Shown: positions 25,792-35,834, counted from the stretch's first letter. The stretch is 64,000 nt of DNA from Tolypothrix sp. PCC 7910 (GCF_011769525.1 NZ_CP050440.1:124001-188000), one strand, 5' to 3'. Translations and numbers: made by a program. The notes: a model not told the origin generated them from the letters alone.

Positions 25792-26796
25792 ATGGCAAAC
25801 CAAGGAAATTTAGAAATAGTCGCATCACCATTTCCTAATGTTCTTAAGGAACTGCATTCCAAGTACAAGTCGCTACGAGATGGTCTAGTAGCAAACTACA
25901 TTCCTGAATTGGCAAAGGTAAATCCTGACCTGTTTAGCATTTGTATTGTGACGGTAGATGGTCAGGTTTACGAAGTTGGCGATTTTGAGCAATTATTTAC
26001 CATTCAGTCGATTTCCAAGGTCTTTGCTTACGGACTGGCCCTTGAAGATCATGGACGAGATTATGTATTGACTAGAGTTGGCGTGGAACCGACGGGAGAT
26101 GCTTTTAACGCCATTATCCTCGATGAGCAATCAAATCGACCATTAAATCCAATGGTAAATGCAGGTGCGATCGCTACCACTAGTTTAATTAAAGGTGCTG
26201 GTGCTACCGAACGCCTCAACCGGATGCTGGATATGTTTAAAAGATACATCGGTCATGATGTATTCGTTGATATTTCAGCATTTACTTCCGAACGCAGCAC
26301 CGGACATCGCAACCGCGCCATGGCCCATCTCATGCTCAACTTTGGCATGATTGACCAGAACATTGAAGAGTCACTAGATTTATACTTCCAGCAATGTGCA
26401 GTGATGGTAAATTGCCGTGACTTGGCAGTTATGGCGGCAACTTTAGCAAACAAAGGTATTAATCCCATTACTCACGAACAGGCAGTAAAGAGTTGTTACA
26501 TTAAAGACATACTGAGTGTTATGTATACCTGCGGTATGTATAATTTTGCTGGTGAGTGGGCTTATAAAATCGGTATTCCTGCGAAAAGCGGTATTTGTGG
26601 CGGCATCTTGGCTGTTGTTCCTAACCAAATGGGAATTGCAGTCTTTTCGCCACCATTAGATGTGCGTGGTAACAGCGTGCGCGGGGTTAAGGTATGCGAA
26701 GAACTTTCCCAGCAACTAGGCTTACATCTTTTTGAGTGTTCTAGTAAGGGTTCAAAGTTTGATGAAACTTTCTGTCAGCCACCTGCAACAGCATGA
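25792..26796 (+). CDS. glsA: Glutaminase
   Basis: This protein of 334 residues belongs to the serine-dependent beta-lactamase-like glutaminase family, which hydrolyses glutamine to glutamate and ammonia in the cytoplasm. Diagnostic motifs are [16 protein letters not shown] (catalytic Ser-x-x-Lys), [15 protein letters not shown], and [20 protein letters not shown]. The ATG at 25792 ([10 protein letters not shown]) is preferred over an upstream TTG at 25753, because family proteins begin shortly before this point. It has a long upstream region and no operon partner. The following WGR-domain gene is on the same strand 84 bp away. Confidence 0.93.
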   Translation: MANQGNLEIVASPFPNVLKELHSKYKSLRDGLVANYIPELAKVNPDLFSICIVTVDGQVYEVGDFEQLFTIQSISKVFAYGLALEDHGRDYVLTRVGVEPTGDAFNAIILDEQSNRPLNPMVNAGAIATTSLIKGAGATERLNRMLDMFKRYIGHDVFVDISAFTSERSTGHRNRAMAHLMLNFGMIDQNIEESLDLYFQQCAVMVNCRDLAVMAATLANKGINPITHEQAVKSCYIKDILSVMYTCGMYNFAGEWAYKIGIPAKSGICGGILAVVPNQMGIAVFSPPLDVRGNSVRGVKVCEELSQQLGLHLFECSSKGSKFDETFCQPPATA

Positions 26797-26880
26797 TGGT
26801 TAATTGACACTACAAAAGGTAGCATTTAGAACTAAGCCAAAATCTCCACCTTCCCAATTTTGTGTTCAGGATTAAATATT

Positions 26881-28302
26881 ATGGCTGAAGAAAAGACCTA
26901 CCTAGAGCTTTCTGAAGCAAATGAAGGCTCCCATAAATTTTATGAAGTCATCATCAAAGATACTGAAGTGACAATACGCTATGGTCGTATTGGTGACTCA
27001 GGGCAAACTCAGAAAAAAACTTACCCTACCCCAGACAAAGCTAAAGCCGAAGCCAACAAGAAGATTAAAGAAAAATTGGCGAAAGGTTACGAACACGCCG
27101 TCATGGGTGTGCGTCAGAAGCGTTCGGTGACTCGACGCGCAGTTACCAGTACCACCTCGACAGCACAACAAGCACCAATCCTGTGGAAATTCAACTCCAA
27201 TTCCGCAGCCTTTGGCATTTTTATTGACGCTAATCGTTGCTGGGTGGGTAATCAAGCAGGTCAAGTTTTTGCGCTGAATCATCAAGGTCAAGTTATCAAC
27301 CAGTTTAAGCTGCCTGATGGTGTGAAATGTCTAGTTGCTGATGATGTCTGGATTTATGCTGGCTGCGATGATGGCAACGTCTACGACCTGACAGGGAAGT
27401 TACCTCGCGTTGCATATAATATTGATGAAAATGTCGATATCTTTTGGCTGGATATTAACAATGGCTTATTAGCCGTTTCCGATGCTAATGCTGGTGTCAC
27501 GACAATCGATCATGAAGATGAATCACAATGGACGCGTTTAAGTCAAGGTCAATCTGGCTGGATGGTGCGTTGTGATGAAGCTGGTGTCTATCACGGTCAC
27601 TCTCAAGGCGTGACCATGTATGATACTCAAGAAGGTCGGATGCTTTGGCATCAACAAACAGGTGGTGCTGTATTATTCGGTTGGCAAGAAACATCAGCCG
27701 TTTATGCAGGTGCAAGCGACCAAAAAATTTACTGCTTTAGTAAGCAAGGTAAAGCAGGCCCAGTTTACAAATGCGACGCATCTGTTTACTCTTGCGCTAC
27801 AGCAGCAGATGGTAAGTATGTGTTTGCTGGTGATAACAGTTCATCTATTTACTGTTTCGATGAATCAGGAACACGCCTTTGGAAGCTTTCTACTGGTTGC
27901 GCTTCTGCTTTATCGATGCAATTTTTTGAGAATCGTATTTATATAGTTACCACAGATGGTTCTCTCGCCTGTATAGATGCTAGTGAAGCCGCCATCCAAG
28001 CGGCCCAAGCAGGTACAATTCCCCAAGCTGCTATTATTAAAGCACCAAAAGGAGAAGGTGCAGCACCTTCCGCAGTTGTCGAAACCACAACAGATACCAG
28101 CCAAGGCGTAATTGTTGAGTGCTTCAAAGAAGGGAGTAAACTCAGAGTCCGTGTTGTCTCGCTAGGGTACAATCCCAACTGGAAAGTGCAATTCCCCAAA
28201 GATATCCGCCAAGACGGACAGCGTTATCTTGTAGAAGAAATCCGGGAGTCAGCCAGTGGTGGATTCTACCGTGCATTTGGTGATATTAAAAAGTTAATCT
28301 AA
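26881..28302 (+). CDS. WGR domain protein with beta-propeller-like repeats
   Basis: About 473 residues. The N-terminal WGR domain (residues 1-80) is clear: YLELSEANEGSHKFYEV, the WGR-type VTIRYGRIGDSGQ, and the KAKAEANKKIKEKLAKGY helix. The W of the name motif is replaced by Tyr (RYGRIG). A central part (about 105-385) has seven or so repeats of the pattern AG..D..IYCF.....G....W, resembling a PQQ-type beta-propeller. The C-terminal 65 residues (VIVECFKEGSKLRVRVVSLG...) form a separate small domain. WGR domains in bacteria occur with MolR- and PARP-like proteins and are thought to bind nucleic acid or protein; the function here is unknown. Start chosen at 26881; a GTG at 26860 is possible. 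Confidence 0.75.
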   Translation: MAEEKTYLELSEANEGSHKFYEVIIKDTEVTIRYGRIGDSGQTQKKTYPTPDKAKAEANKKIKEKLAKGYEHAVMGVRQKRSVTRRAVTSTTSTAQQAPILWKFNSNSAAFGIFIDANRCWVGNQAGQVFALNHQGQVINQFKLPDGVKCLVADDVWIYAGCDDGNVYDLTGKLPRVAYNIDENVDIFWLDINNGLLAVSDANAGVTTIDHEDESQWTRLSQGQSGWMVRCDEAGVYHGHSQGVTMYDTQEGRMLWHQQTGGAVLFGWQETSAVYAGASDQKIYCFSKQGKAGPVYKCDASVYSCATAADGKYVFAGDNSSSIYCFDESGTRLWKLSTGCASALSMQFFENRIYIVTTDGSLACIDASEAAIQAAQAGTIPQAAIIKAPKGEGAAPSAVVETTTDTSQGVIVECFKEGSKLRVRVVSLGYNPNWKVQFPKDIRQDGQRYLVEEIRESASGGFYRAFGDIKKLI

Positions 28303-28706
28303 GTAAGTCGGTAAAAATAAACCCAACTATGTTAATCAACGTAAATAGGTTTAAAATCCTTGCCAATGACCAATGACAAAGCGCAAAGTTCTGGGCCCCG
28401 GCTTCCTGGGTTCAGAACTTTATAAGAATGGAATGACAGCCTCAGCCAGTTATCTTTAATTTCGCCAACCTGACTTGAAAAAGCAGGGGGCAGGGAGCAG
28501 GGAGCAAGGGGGATTAATGAATTTTTCATGTGTTCTGGTGTACCCAGTTCATGACGGCTACTTAAGGTCAGGGTCTAAGTTTAAGTAGCCTGAAAAAGTT
28601 CTAAGTTAAAACTTCAACAGAAAAGTTTTATCAGGTTCCAACATTCATCTGAGTACAGACGCGATTAATCGCGTTTCTATGTCTTTTGACTTTTGTGAAA
28701 AATTTC
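28303..28706. other. Intergenic region between convergent genes
   Basis: It holds a GCAGGGAG-type repeat tract (about 28483-28512) and a palindrome of the AGACGCGATTAATCGCGT family at 28657-28678. No gene is seen. Confidence 0.6.
28657..28678. repeat. Dispersed palindrome (AGACGCGAT family)
   Basis: AGACGCGATTAATCGCGTTTCT is almost self-complementary. Relatives are at 43245-43274, 45887-45916 and 49303-49327, with a degraded one at 12107-12130. Confidence 0.7.
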
Positions 28707-29585
28707 TTACACCAATAGATATTCTTTCTGTTTTTCGGAAAGATTTTTCGCCAATAAAGCTATATCTTCCTTTGGTAGCGATGATGTGCTATAAAATGAC
28801 AATTTCTGCTTTCGGGAAGTGTAGTCAAAAAAAATGGCAAATCTATCAGACTTTACAGGTAACTTACCTCGATGGAAGATGCTACCAGTTGCAGCAAAAA
28901 CTACTGTACCAGCTGGGCCTATACAAGATTTATAATGAAAAGGCGATATAACTTGTTGCATAGTTCTATCTTGAATATAGCCATGATGATATTTAAGTAA
29001 GTGAGCCACTGATTCTGTAATAGGTATTGGCAGATATTGAAAAGGCCCGGTATCTTCATTCATATCATGCAGGTAAACAATAATTTTCAGTACTTTTCTA
29101 TCTTCTTTATCTATATGCCATAACCTAGATTTTTGCACTACTTGGTTGGCAATATCTCTACGAAAATATGCTCCATGATAGGCTACTGGTAAGCTCAGAT
29201 AATTTTCTACTATATTAATTAAACGTTGTTCTAATCCCCAGAGAAAAATCTCTGGATGTTTCATCATTTGCTGAGAAGTTGCATGAACAGAGAACCCACT
29301 GCGATCATCTATAATACTGTGTGAGATTTTATGCATCAGATTTTGTGCAGACTGAAACATCTTATTAGCCGATGATATGCCCAATTCTGCTAATGAAGTA
29401 ATTACCACTCCTTCACTATTTAGAGTTTCAACAATGCTTTTATCCTTAGCAGAAATTAGCGGTAAATTTGCAATATGCATTTTGACTAATTTTTGATACT
29501 CAATTTCTGCCTGATGCTGTAAAAATGGCAGATTATAAATATTTCTAAGGAATTTATTTTGTACCTTTTTAAACATGGTACTCAT
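28707..29585 (-). CDS. 2-oxoglutarate/Fe(II)-dependent oxygenase (phytanoyl-CoA dioxygenase-like)
   Basis: The 292-residue protein has a double-stranded beta-helix pattern. The iron-binding triad is visible as His and Asp in RLWHIDKEDRKVLKI, the distal His in SIFHRGKLPVKSDRFAIFF, and a downstream Arg for 2-oxoglutarate. Around these lie YLHDMNEDTGPFQYLP and FHYKSCIGPAGTVVFAATG. Such enzymes hydroxylate small molecules or lipids; the substrate is unknown. The N-terminal 90 residues are helical and not recognised. No neighbouring biosynthetic genes are present, and the upstream gap is unusually long (1.3 kb), so it may be a stand-alone accessory gene. Confidence 0.75.
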   Translation of the reverse strand: MSTMFKKVQNKFLRNIYNLPFLQHQAEIEYQKLVKMHIANLPLISAKDKSIVETLNSEGVVITSLAELGISSANKMFQSAQNLMHKISHSIIDDRSGFSVHATSQQMMKHPEIFLWGLEQRLINIVENYLSLPVAYHGAYFRRDIANQVVQKSRLWHIDKEDRKVLKIIVYLHDMNEDTGPFQYLPIPITESVAHLLKYHHGYIQDRTMQQVISPFHYKSCIGPAGTVVFAATGSIFHRGKLPVKSDRFAIFFDYTSRKQKLSFYSTSSLPKEDIALLAKNLSEKQKEYLLV

Positions 29586-30915
29586 ATATTTTTACTCAGC
29601 TTATATATAAGCAAGATGATGATTTGGTTATGTATTGTATGTACTTTTTTATTTATTTGTCCAAGTATTTATCTCTGAATTAACAGAAAGTTTACAATAA
29701 CTTTATAATTTTTTTTAATAATGAGCGTGAGCGGGATAGCCAAAAATTCACCTAAAGTTAGATATCTAACAATAGAATTTTCCGTATTTAAATAAATATA
29801 GGATTAGCATGATTTTTCCCATAGCTTCTCAGCAACAACTAACAACTAATTTAAATTACTCTAATACTTAGCCCTTACCATCTCTTACAAAACCAGATAT
29901 GGACACATTTAAATAGCTTAAATTAATGAATCTAAGCACTATCTTTGGGAAGATATTTTAGATATCAATTGCCATCAGCATAATAATCTATACTTGTTTT
30001 GACTAAAATTTAGCGTTTTATAATGGTAATTTGATGACGTAAAGTTCTCATGTAAATTTTATTTTTGAGAGAAATAACAATTAAGCATCAATTAGCATAA
30101 ACTCTTGTATAAAGAAATATGAACTGATAATTACGATCAACCCAAAAATCAAGATACCATCTAAGCAAAGCTCAAAATCCCAGTAATCGTTATTGTGACT
30201 GCAGAGTTTTGCACAAGCAAATTTTGCGGAGCCTGAAGAGGCATGAATCACGCATGAACAATGGAAGTGCGATCGCTAATTTTAGCCCTAAGCTGACCCA
30301 TGCGCCTCTAATCTCAAAGTTTTACCCTTTTTGTCAACTACCTAAAGATGGAAAAAATCCCTGGAAAGTCAAGCCTTTAGCTAGTTGTTAGATTGAAGTG
30401 ACAGATTAAAAATAGTAAATAACTGGATAATGCCTTTTTTCTTCTTCAAATACTAGACTCATGCTGCTTAAAAATGATGTGATTAAGCTTTTTCAAACTA
30501 GTAATACAAATACTAACTACCTACTTAATACCTACTTTGTAGTTTCCAGACTCCGTTACTTAACCTAATAAATTTATGGATTTTTAGTAATTCTCTTTAT
30601 TTGGGAGAAATCGTCAGATACTCTTAGCTGTCTTACTAGTGCTGAGTTTAATCTCTGGTTCTGGAAAAACTCAACTCTCATCACACACTTAGAGTTGCCT
30701 CTATCAGGCAAGCATTTGGAAAGACATTAATTAAATGCAATGGTAGGTGGTTCTAGAAAGTTTAGTATTGAACATTTCGCACTCGTAGTTATAGCAAAGA
30801 GGCAAACTTAACCATCATCTCAAGATGTGTGCCTACTTAACCTTGCATACAGAACTTTCCAAGATTTAATCGGGAAATTGAGAAACGACTCTACTTGTTT
30901 TTGGAGGATATTTTC
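29586..30915. other. Long AT-rich intergenic region (1.33 kb)
   Basis: Divergent genes face away from this gap. It is mostly AT-rich with scattered stops. A 60-codon frame at 30209-30391 and a short hydrophobic fragment near 30610-30690 (RQILLAVLLVLSLISGSG, no start codon) are the only open stretches, and neither is supported as a gene. It may hold long leaders or a degraded gene. Confidence 0.55.
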
Positions 30916-32646
30916 ATGTTTAATTGGTTCCGTGCATCGATCAAGAGCAGTTTCCTGGCTTTGGGAGTCATAGCTGCTACATTAACTCCTATTGTAATTT
31001 CTATACCTGTTTCGGCGCAAAATACTGTTCCCTCAGCAGATTCGCTCACACCAAATACTGCAACACCAGGTACTACAGCGCCAGCTACTACAGCACAAGC
31101 AACAACTAACTTGTCTGATGTTGGTTCAGATTACTGGGCAAGTCCATTTATTCAAGCCCTAGCGCAAAGAAATGTAATTGCAGGGTTCCCTGATGGAACT
31201 TTTAAGCCCAACCAGGCTGTGACTCGTGCTCAATTTGCAGCCATGATTCAAAAAGCCTTCAATCAAAACACAGTACGGCAATTACCTGCTGGTGGATTTT
31301 CCGACGTTCCAGCTAACTACTGGGCTGCAGATGCGATTCGGGTAGCCTACGAAACAGGCTTTATGTCAGGTTATCCAGGAAATGTATTTTTGCCCAATCA
31401 ACAAATTCCTCGGGTACAGGCGATCGTTGCGATCACAAGTGGTTTAGGTTTAAATACTAACAGCAATGCATCTAATGTTTTAAGTACTTACTATTCGGAT
31501 GCTGCAGCAATTCCCAGTTATGCCGTCAACAGTGTAACAGCTGCAACACAAGCCAATATAGTAGTTAACTATCCAGAAGTTAAACAACTCAATCCACAGC
31601 AGTCCCTCACCCGTGCTGAAGCAGCAGCAATTTTGTATCAAGCTTTAGTTAGACAGGGACAAGCGCAACCTATAGCTAGCAACCTTCCTGCTGCTAGCTA
31701 TATTGTTGCAGGTAGTACTACTAGCACTCCCCAACCTGGTGGCACTGATATTGTTTCTTTAGCTGCATCTAGCAGTTCTTTTACCACACTAACTTCTTTG
31801 TTAAAGACAGCAGGTTTAGCTGATACTTTACAACAAGCAGGCCCCTATACAGTTTTTGCTCCTACTGATCAAGCATTTGCAGCTTTACCACCTGGGACTT
31901 TACAGCAATTACAGCAACCAGAAAATAGAGAAACATTGATTAAGCTGTTAAGATACCACGTGCTTCCCGGTCAATTAACTTCTAGCCAGCTGTCAACTGG
32001 GCAAGTTAAGACAATTGAAGATGAATCTGTAAATGTTCAGGTTGATGCTGCTAACAATCAAATTGCAGTCAATGGTGCAAGAGTCATCCAAGCAAATGTC
32101 CAAGCTAGCAATGGTGTGATCCATGCTATTAACCAAGTTCTCATTCCACCTAATCTTACTGGTCAGCAGCCAGGTGGCACGAATGGCGGAACGACTGGCG
32201 GCGGCACTACTAGCGGTGTAACACCTGGTAGAAGTACCCTTGGTGGCCCTAGCTATGTAGGTGTTGCTGGTAACATTGGTTTGACAGGTACTAATGCTCT
32301 GAGCGTTGGTAACTTCTCAGTAATTAGCAAACTCGGTCTAACACGTAATATCTCAGTCAGACCATCAGCGATATTTGGGGACAATACCTTAGTTTTAGTT
32401 CCCGTAACATTAGATTTCAGACCACAAGCAGAACCAGTTACAGGACAACAGCGTTTCCCAATAGCGCCTTTTGTGGGTGCTGGTGTGGCTATCGATACTT
32501 CCGGTGACACTGATATTGCTGCGATGGTAACTGGTGGTATAGATGTGCCTTTAGGTTCTCGTTTTACAGCCACAGGTTCTGTGAATGCAGCCTTTTTTGA
32601 TGAAACTAGCGTTGGTTTAATATTAGGCGTTGGTTACAACTTCTAG
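30916..32646 (+). CDS. SLH-fasciclin surface protein with C-terminal beta-barrel-like domain
   Basis: About 576 residues. After a signal peptide (hydrophobic SSFLALGVIAATLTPIVISIPVSA, shown shortened: LALGVIAATLTPIVIS) come three SLH repeats (about 65-235): DYWASPFIQALAQRNVIAGF, NYWAADAIRVAYETGFMSGY and a third beginning SYAVNSVTAA. A FAS1 domain follows (about 268-405; TVFAPTDQAFAALP, LLRYHVLPGQLT, VIHAINQVLIPPN). After a Gly/Thr-rich linker, the last 140 residues have alternating beta strands ending in LGVGYNF, a C-terminal Phe typical of outer-membrane barrels. The SLH part should bind peptidoglycan-linked polymer. The strong GGAGG before ATG 30916 sets the start; a TTG at 30895 is unlikely. 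Confidence 0.85.
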   Translation: MFNWFRASIKSSFLALGVIAATLTPIVISIPVSAQNTVPSADSLTPNTATPGTTAPATTAQATTNLSDVGSDYWASPFIQALAQRNVIAGFPDGTFKPNQAVTRAQFAAMIQKAFNQNTVRQLPAGGFSDVPANYWAADAIRVAYETGFMSGYPGNVFLPNQQIPRVQAIVAITSGLGLNTNSNASNVLSTYYSDAAAIPSYAVNSVTAATQANIVVNYPEVKQLNPQQSLTRAEAAAILYQALVRQGQAQPIASNLPAASYIVAGSTTSTPQPGGTDIVSLAASSSSFTTLTSLLKTAGLADTLQQAGPYTVFAPTDQAFAALPPGTLQQLQQPENRETLIKLLRYHVLPGQLTSSQLSTGQVKTIEDESVNVQVDAANNQIAVNGARVIQANVQASNGVIHAINQVLIPPNLTGQQPGGTNGGTTGGGTTSGVTPGRSTLGGPSYVGVAGNIGLTGTNALSVGNFSVISKLGLTRNISVRPSAIFGDNTLVLVPVTLDFRPQAEPVTGQQRFPIAPFVGAGVAIDTSGDTDIAAMVTGGIDVPLGSRFTATGSVNAAFFDETSVGLILGVGYNF

Positions 32647-32669
32647 TATTAATTCAAAACAAGTTTGTA

Positions 32670-32759
32670 ATACCAATTAAAATTATTTTGGCGACAGATA
32701 AATGATTATTAAGGGCATAACAATGTTTTGCCCCTAGCCATCCTATTTTAAATTGGTAT
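32670..32759. repeat. Small TIR element (ATACCAATT...AATTGGTAT)
   Basis: A 90-bp element with 9-bp perfect terminal inverted repeats ATACCAATT and AATTGGTAT, and an internal GGCGACAGATAAATGATTAT segment shared with relatives. Confidence 0.75.
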
Positions 32760-32775
32760 AACACATAAATTAACT

Positions 32776-32803
32776 GTAGGAGTGCATAGCTATGCGCTCC
32801 TAC
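32776..32803. repeat. Palindromic repeat
   Basis: GTAGGAGTGCATA pairs with TATGCGCTCCTAC (28 bp, one mismatch). It is followed by ATTCTTTTTTCAAAT as in the element at 8255-8354. Confidence 0.65.
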
Positions 32804-33005
32804 TCATGTATGTACCGTATTCTTTTTTCAAATAGCCCTTTGAAAAATTACATTATTGCTTTGATAAATAATATTTTGATTTTTCTTCCTGTTTATTAAT
32901 ATGGAGGAATTGGACGAAGAATTTCTGCCATAGTTTATCAAGGGTATAAGAAAATTTATTGTCATCAATAAAGTAGTTTATGCAACTTGAACTAATACCA
33001 AATAA

Positions 33006-33470
33006 TTAAATCTCTACTGGCTCTTGGTCAAATTGTCGCATCAATTCTAGAAGGGCTTTTTTATCAGGTGCTTGTCCTTCTTTTAGGAGTTTAGATAAAC
33101 CTTCAAAATACTTTTCTCTTTCTCCTGCAGGACAAAACATAATTAATAACTTTGCAGGTGTGTTTCCTAGGTTACTAAATGTATGAGGAGTTCCAGGAGG
33201 AACTAATACAAAAGCTCCTGGGAGACCTTGTACTGTTTGATTACCAACTATAATTTCAACTTCTCCCTCTAGAACATAAAACATTTCTTCCGTATGGCGA
33301 TGAATGTGTAATACAGGTGTAGTTTCTCCCGGTTGTATGAGGTTTTCAAACAATCCTAAGTGTCCGTTAGTATCAGTACCAACTACTTTGAATGTTACTT
33401 TGCTGTTACCAACGATCAGGTGATTACCTTCTCCTGGCGCTAATATAATTTCTTTGATTGGTAAAGTCAT
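33006..33470 (-). CDS. Cupin domain-containing protein
   Basis: This single-domain cupin has about 154 residues. Cupin motif 1 is visible as PVLHIHRHTEEMFYVLEGE (metal ligands His-His-Glu) and motif 2 as PPGTPHTFSNLGN (His). The beta-barrel pattern is complete. Cupins of this type bind a divalent metal and may be dioxygenases, isomerases or sensors; the substrate is unknown. The ATG at 33470 (MTLPIKEIILAPGEG) matches the usual start; a start at 33506 would add twelve residues of unrelated sequence. It is a single gene in a largely empty region. Confidence 0.82.
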   Translation of the reverse strand: MTLPIKEIILAPGEGNHLIVGNSKVTFKVVGTDTNGHLGLFENLIQPGETTPVLHIHRHTEEMFYVLEGEVEIIVGNQTVQGLPGAFVLVPPGTPHTFSNLGNTPAKLLIMFCPAGEREKYFEGLSKLLKEGQAPDKKALLELMRQFDQEPVEI

Positions 33471-33506
33471 GTAAACTCCTATGCTATAAGATTTTTCGTT
33501 TTCCAA

Positions 33507-34043
33507 TTTTAATAATTGGAAATTATATATTTTCCATCATGTAGATAAAAAATCATCTCTCTTTAGGCTAATTTTTTCATATTATTAGCAAAAATTAAGT
33601 TATTGTATTTGTCCAAATTTGATTAAAATTCCTAAAAACGATTGTGATATATAGATGGCAATATAACTAAATACAAGTAATCATTGGTAATGGCAAAGCA
33701 AAATAAAAAATGATAGCAGCCATCTGAATCAATCGGTAGGAGGATGGAGCTAAGACTGTAAATTTTTAACTTTAAATTAAGTGAAAACTTTTTAGTGATG
33801 TAGGAAATGCTAGCTGGGAAAAATCTACTCTAAACCTGAAAGTCTTTGCAGATTTTAGGTTTGGAAATTAGTTTGGTGTTCTATGCTTCTAGTGAATACC
33901 TAGCACCATACTCAATAAGAGTAGATAGAACCATGTTATTTGCTCAAATTTTGATTTTGACTTTATAGCTATTGTCCAACCTACCAACATCGCTATCAAG
34001 CAGCAATTGTTGAAAGCTCAGTAATTTATGAGGAGATAGGTAA
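33507..34043. other. Intergenic region (537 bp), nothing recognised
   Basis: An AT-rich gap between divergent genes. I see no coding frame, hairpin or repeat that stands out; it presumably contains the two promoters. Confidence 0.6.
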
Positions 34044-35162
34044 ATGACAGCTACAAACGGGAAGCGCAAAATTCGTTACGCAGTTATAGGACTAGGTTGG
34101 ATTGCTCAGGAAACTGTGCTACCTGCTTTTGCTCAAACTGAAAATTCTCAACTAGTGGCCTTGTTTTCTGAAGACCAAGTCAAGCGTGAGGAATTGGGTA
34201 AACAGTATGGAGTCAAGGCTTTCTCTTACGAAGAGTATGAAAATTGTTTAAGAAGTGGCGAAATAGATGTAATTTATATTGCGTTGCCCAATCATTTACA
34301 CTGTGATTACACTGTACGAGCAGCAAATACGGGAGTTCATGTGCTTTGCGAAAAGCCAATGGCCGTGACAGAGCAAGAGTGCGAACAGATGATTCGTGCT
34401 ACTAAAGATAATAACGTCAAGCTGATGATTGCTTACAGGTTGCATTTTGACCAAGCAAATATGCAAGCTGTAGAAATTGTACAATCTGGAAAAATTGGCG
34501 ACCCTCGTATTTTTAATTCAGTATTTTCTCAACAGGTTGAAGAAGGTAACGTCCGCTTAGAGCCAATCTCCAATGGTGGCGGTACTGTGTATGATATGGG
34601 TATTTACTGCATCAATGCTGCTCGTTATCTGTTTCAGGATGAACCAACTGAAGTATTGGCTTTGAGTGCGAATAAAGAACAAAAGGGCTTTGACGAAGCT
34701 GACGAAATGACAACTGCTATTCTGCGTTTTCCAGGGGAGAAGTTAGCAACCTTTACCTCTAGCTTTGGTGCTGCACCAGTTTCTACTCTTCAGTTGGTTG
34801 GTACAAAAGGAGATTTGCAAATGGATTCTGCCTACTCCTATCAAGGAGAACTGAAGCAGCAAATTACCATAAACAATGAAACAGAAGAACAGTCTTATGC
34901 TGCTGGCGACCAGTTTGCAGCAGAAATCACCTACTTTTCTGACTGCATTCTCAATGGTAAAGAACCGGAACCATCAGGTGAAGAAGGATTGGCAGATGTG
35001 CGGATTATTCGTGCTATTTACCAATCAGCACAAACTCGCCAGCCTGTGCATTTGAGCAAGTTTCAACGTCAACAAAGACCATCGGCGCAGCAAATTATTC
35101 AGCGTCCTCAAGCTGAATCTCCAGAATTGATTCATGCAGCAGATCCTTCAGGTAAGTCGTAG
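34044..35162 (+). CDS. Gfo/Idh/MocA family NAD(P)-dependent oxidoreductase
   Basis: The 372-residue protein has an N-terminal Rossmann fold (AVIGLGWIAQETVLPAF; the usual GxGxxG appears as GLGWIA), then VIYIALPNHLH and HVLCEKPMAVT with the catalytic Lys of the EKP motif. The C-terminal alpha/beta domain includes GGTVYDMGIYCINAARYLF, with the conserved Asp and His-equivalent region. The family oxidises or reduces sugars, inositols or related compounds; the substrate is unknown. The C-terminal 35 residues (SKFQRQQRPSAQQIIQRP...) are an extra tail. An RBS (GAGGAGATAGG) lies before the ATG. It stands alone, with a PEBP gene following. Confidence 0.88.
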   Translation: MTATNGKRKIRYAVIGLGWIAQETVLPAFAQTENSQLVALFSEDQVKREELGKQYGVKAFSYEEYENCLRSGEIDVIYIALPNHLHCDYTVRAANTGVHVLCEKPMAVTEQECEQMIRATKDNNVKLMIAYRLHFDQANMQAVEIVQSGKIGDPRIFNSVFSQQVEEGNVRLEPISNGGGTVYDMGIYCINAARYLFQDEPTEVLALSANKEQKGFDEADEMTTAILRFPGEKLATFTSSFGAAPVSTLQLVGTKGDLQMDSAYSYQGELKQQITINNETEEQSYAAGDQFAAEITYFSDCILNGKEPEPSGEEGLADVRIIRAIYQSAQTRQPVHLSKFQRQQRPSAQQIIQRPQAESPELIHAADPSGKS

Positions 35163-35249
35163 TTGGGGACTGGGAGGAGAAGAGAAGGAAGAGAGTAAGG
35201 AGAATAATCATTGACTCTTGACTCCGAGATTATTTACAGATAGAAATCT

Positions 35250-35720
35250 ATGGAAATAAGAAGTCCAGCTTTTTTTATCGGCAATAGTATCCCATTTAAA
35301 TACACTTGCGATGGAGATAATATTTCTCCTCCAATATATTGGGAAGACCCGCCACAAGGGACAAAAAGTTTTGCTTTGATTGTTGATGACCCAGATGCGC
35401 CTGAAACAACTTTTACCCACTGGGTTGTTTACAACATACCTGTTGAAAGGCGGGAATTACCAGAGGGTATTACTCCACAGCCGAAAATCCTCAATGGTGC
35501 TTTACAGGGGCAAAATAGTTTTGGTGGGTTAGGTTTTGGTGGCCCTTGTCCGCCTGTAAAGCATGGCGCTCATCGCTATTTTTTCAAAATTTTTGCATTA
35601 GATCAATCGCTTGATTTACCTGCAGGCGCAAGCAAGGAAGAATTATTGAAAGCTATGGAAGGTCATATTTTGGATAAGGCAGAAGTTATGGGTCGTTATG
35701 CAAGAGAAATAAATAGTTAA
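35250..35720 (+). CDS. YbhB/YbcL family Raf kinase inhibitor-like protein (PEBP)
   Basis: The 156-residue protein matches the bacterial PEBP family closely: PFKYTCDGDNISPPIYWEDP, FALIVDDPDAP (the anion-site DPD motif), FTHWVVYNIP and GGPCPPVKHGAHRYFFKIFALD (the GxPxP/HRY motif). PEBPs bind phospholipid headgroups or phosphate ligands; bacterial functions remain mostly unknown. No signal peptide is evident, so it is probably cytoplasmic. It is the second gene on the plus strand after the Gfo/Idh/MocA gene, 87 bp away, possibly co-transcribed. Confidence 0.9.
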   Translation: MEIRSPAFFIGNSIPFKYTCDGDNISPPIYWEDPPQGTKSFALIVDDPDAPETTFTHWVVYNIPVERRELPEGITPQPKILNGALQGQNSFGGLGFGGPCPPVKHGAHRYFFKIFALDQSLDLPAGASKEELLKAMEGHILDKAEVMGRYAREINS

Positions 35721-35739
35721 TTGATATCAGGTCACCCTG

Positions 35740-35834
35740 AATTAAGACAAATGACAGCGACACATCAATAATTCTAGAGGGCAAGGCATTGCCTTGCCCG
35801 TACAATCTGTCACATTGTTTTTTCAACTTGGTAT
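35740..35834. repeat. Small TIR element relative
   Basis: It contains GCGACACATCAATAATTCTA, a palindrome GGGCAAGGC-ATT-GCCTTGCCC (35779-35799) and a right end CTTGGTAT. The left inverted repeat is not clear. It matches the reverse complement of 15663-15729. Confidence 0.65.

Larger units (their letters stand above)
32647..33005. other. Intergenic region with small repeat elements
   Basis: It lies between convergent genes and holds a 90-bp TIR element (32670-32759) and a palindrome (32776-32803). No gene is seen. Confidence 0.65.

Noticed and set aside
28679-28951. 90-codon frame opposite the 2OG oxygenase
   Set aside because: It is antisense to a well-supported gene and lacks any family feature.
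30209-30391. 60-codon frame in the long gap before the SLH gene
   Set aside because: No RBS, no recognisable pattern and codon use that does not stand out; kept only as a remark.
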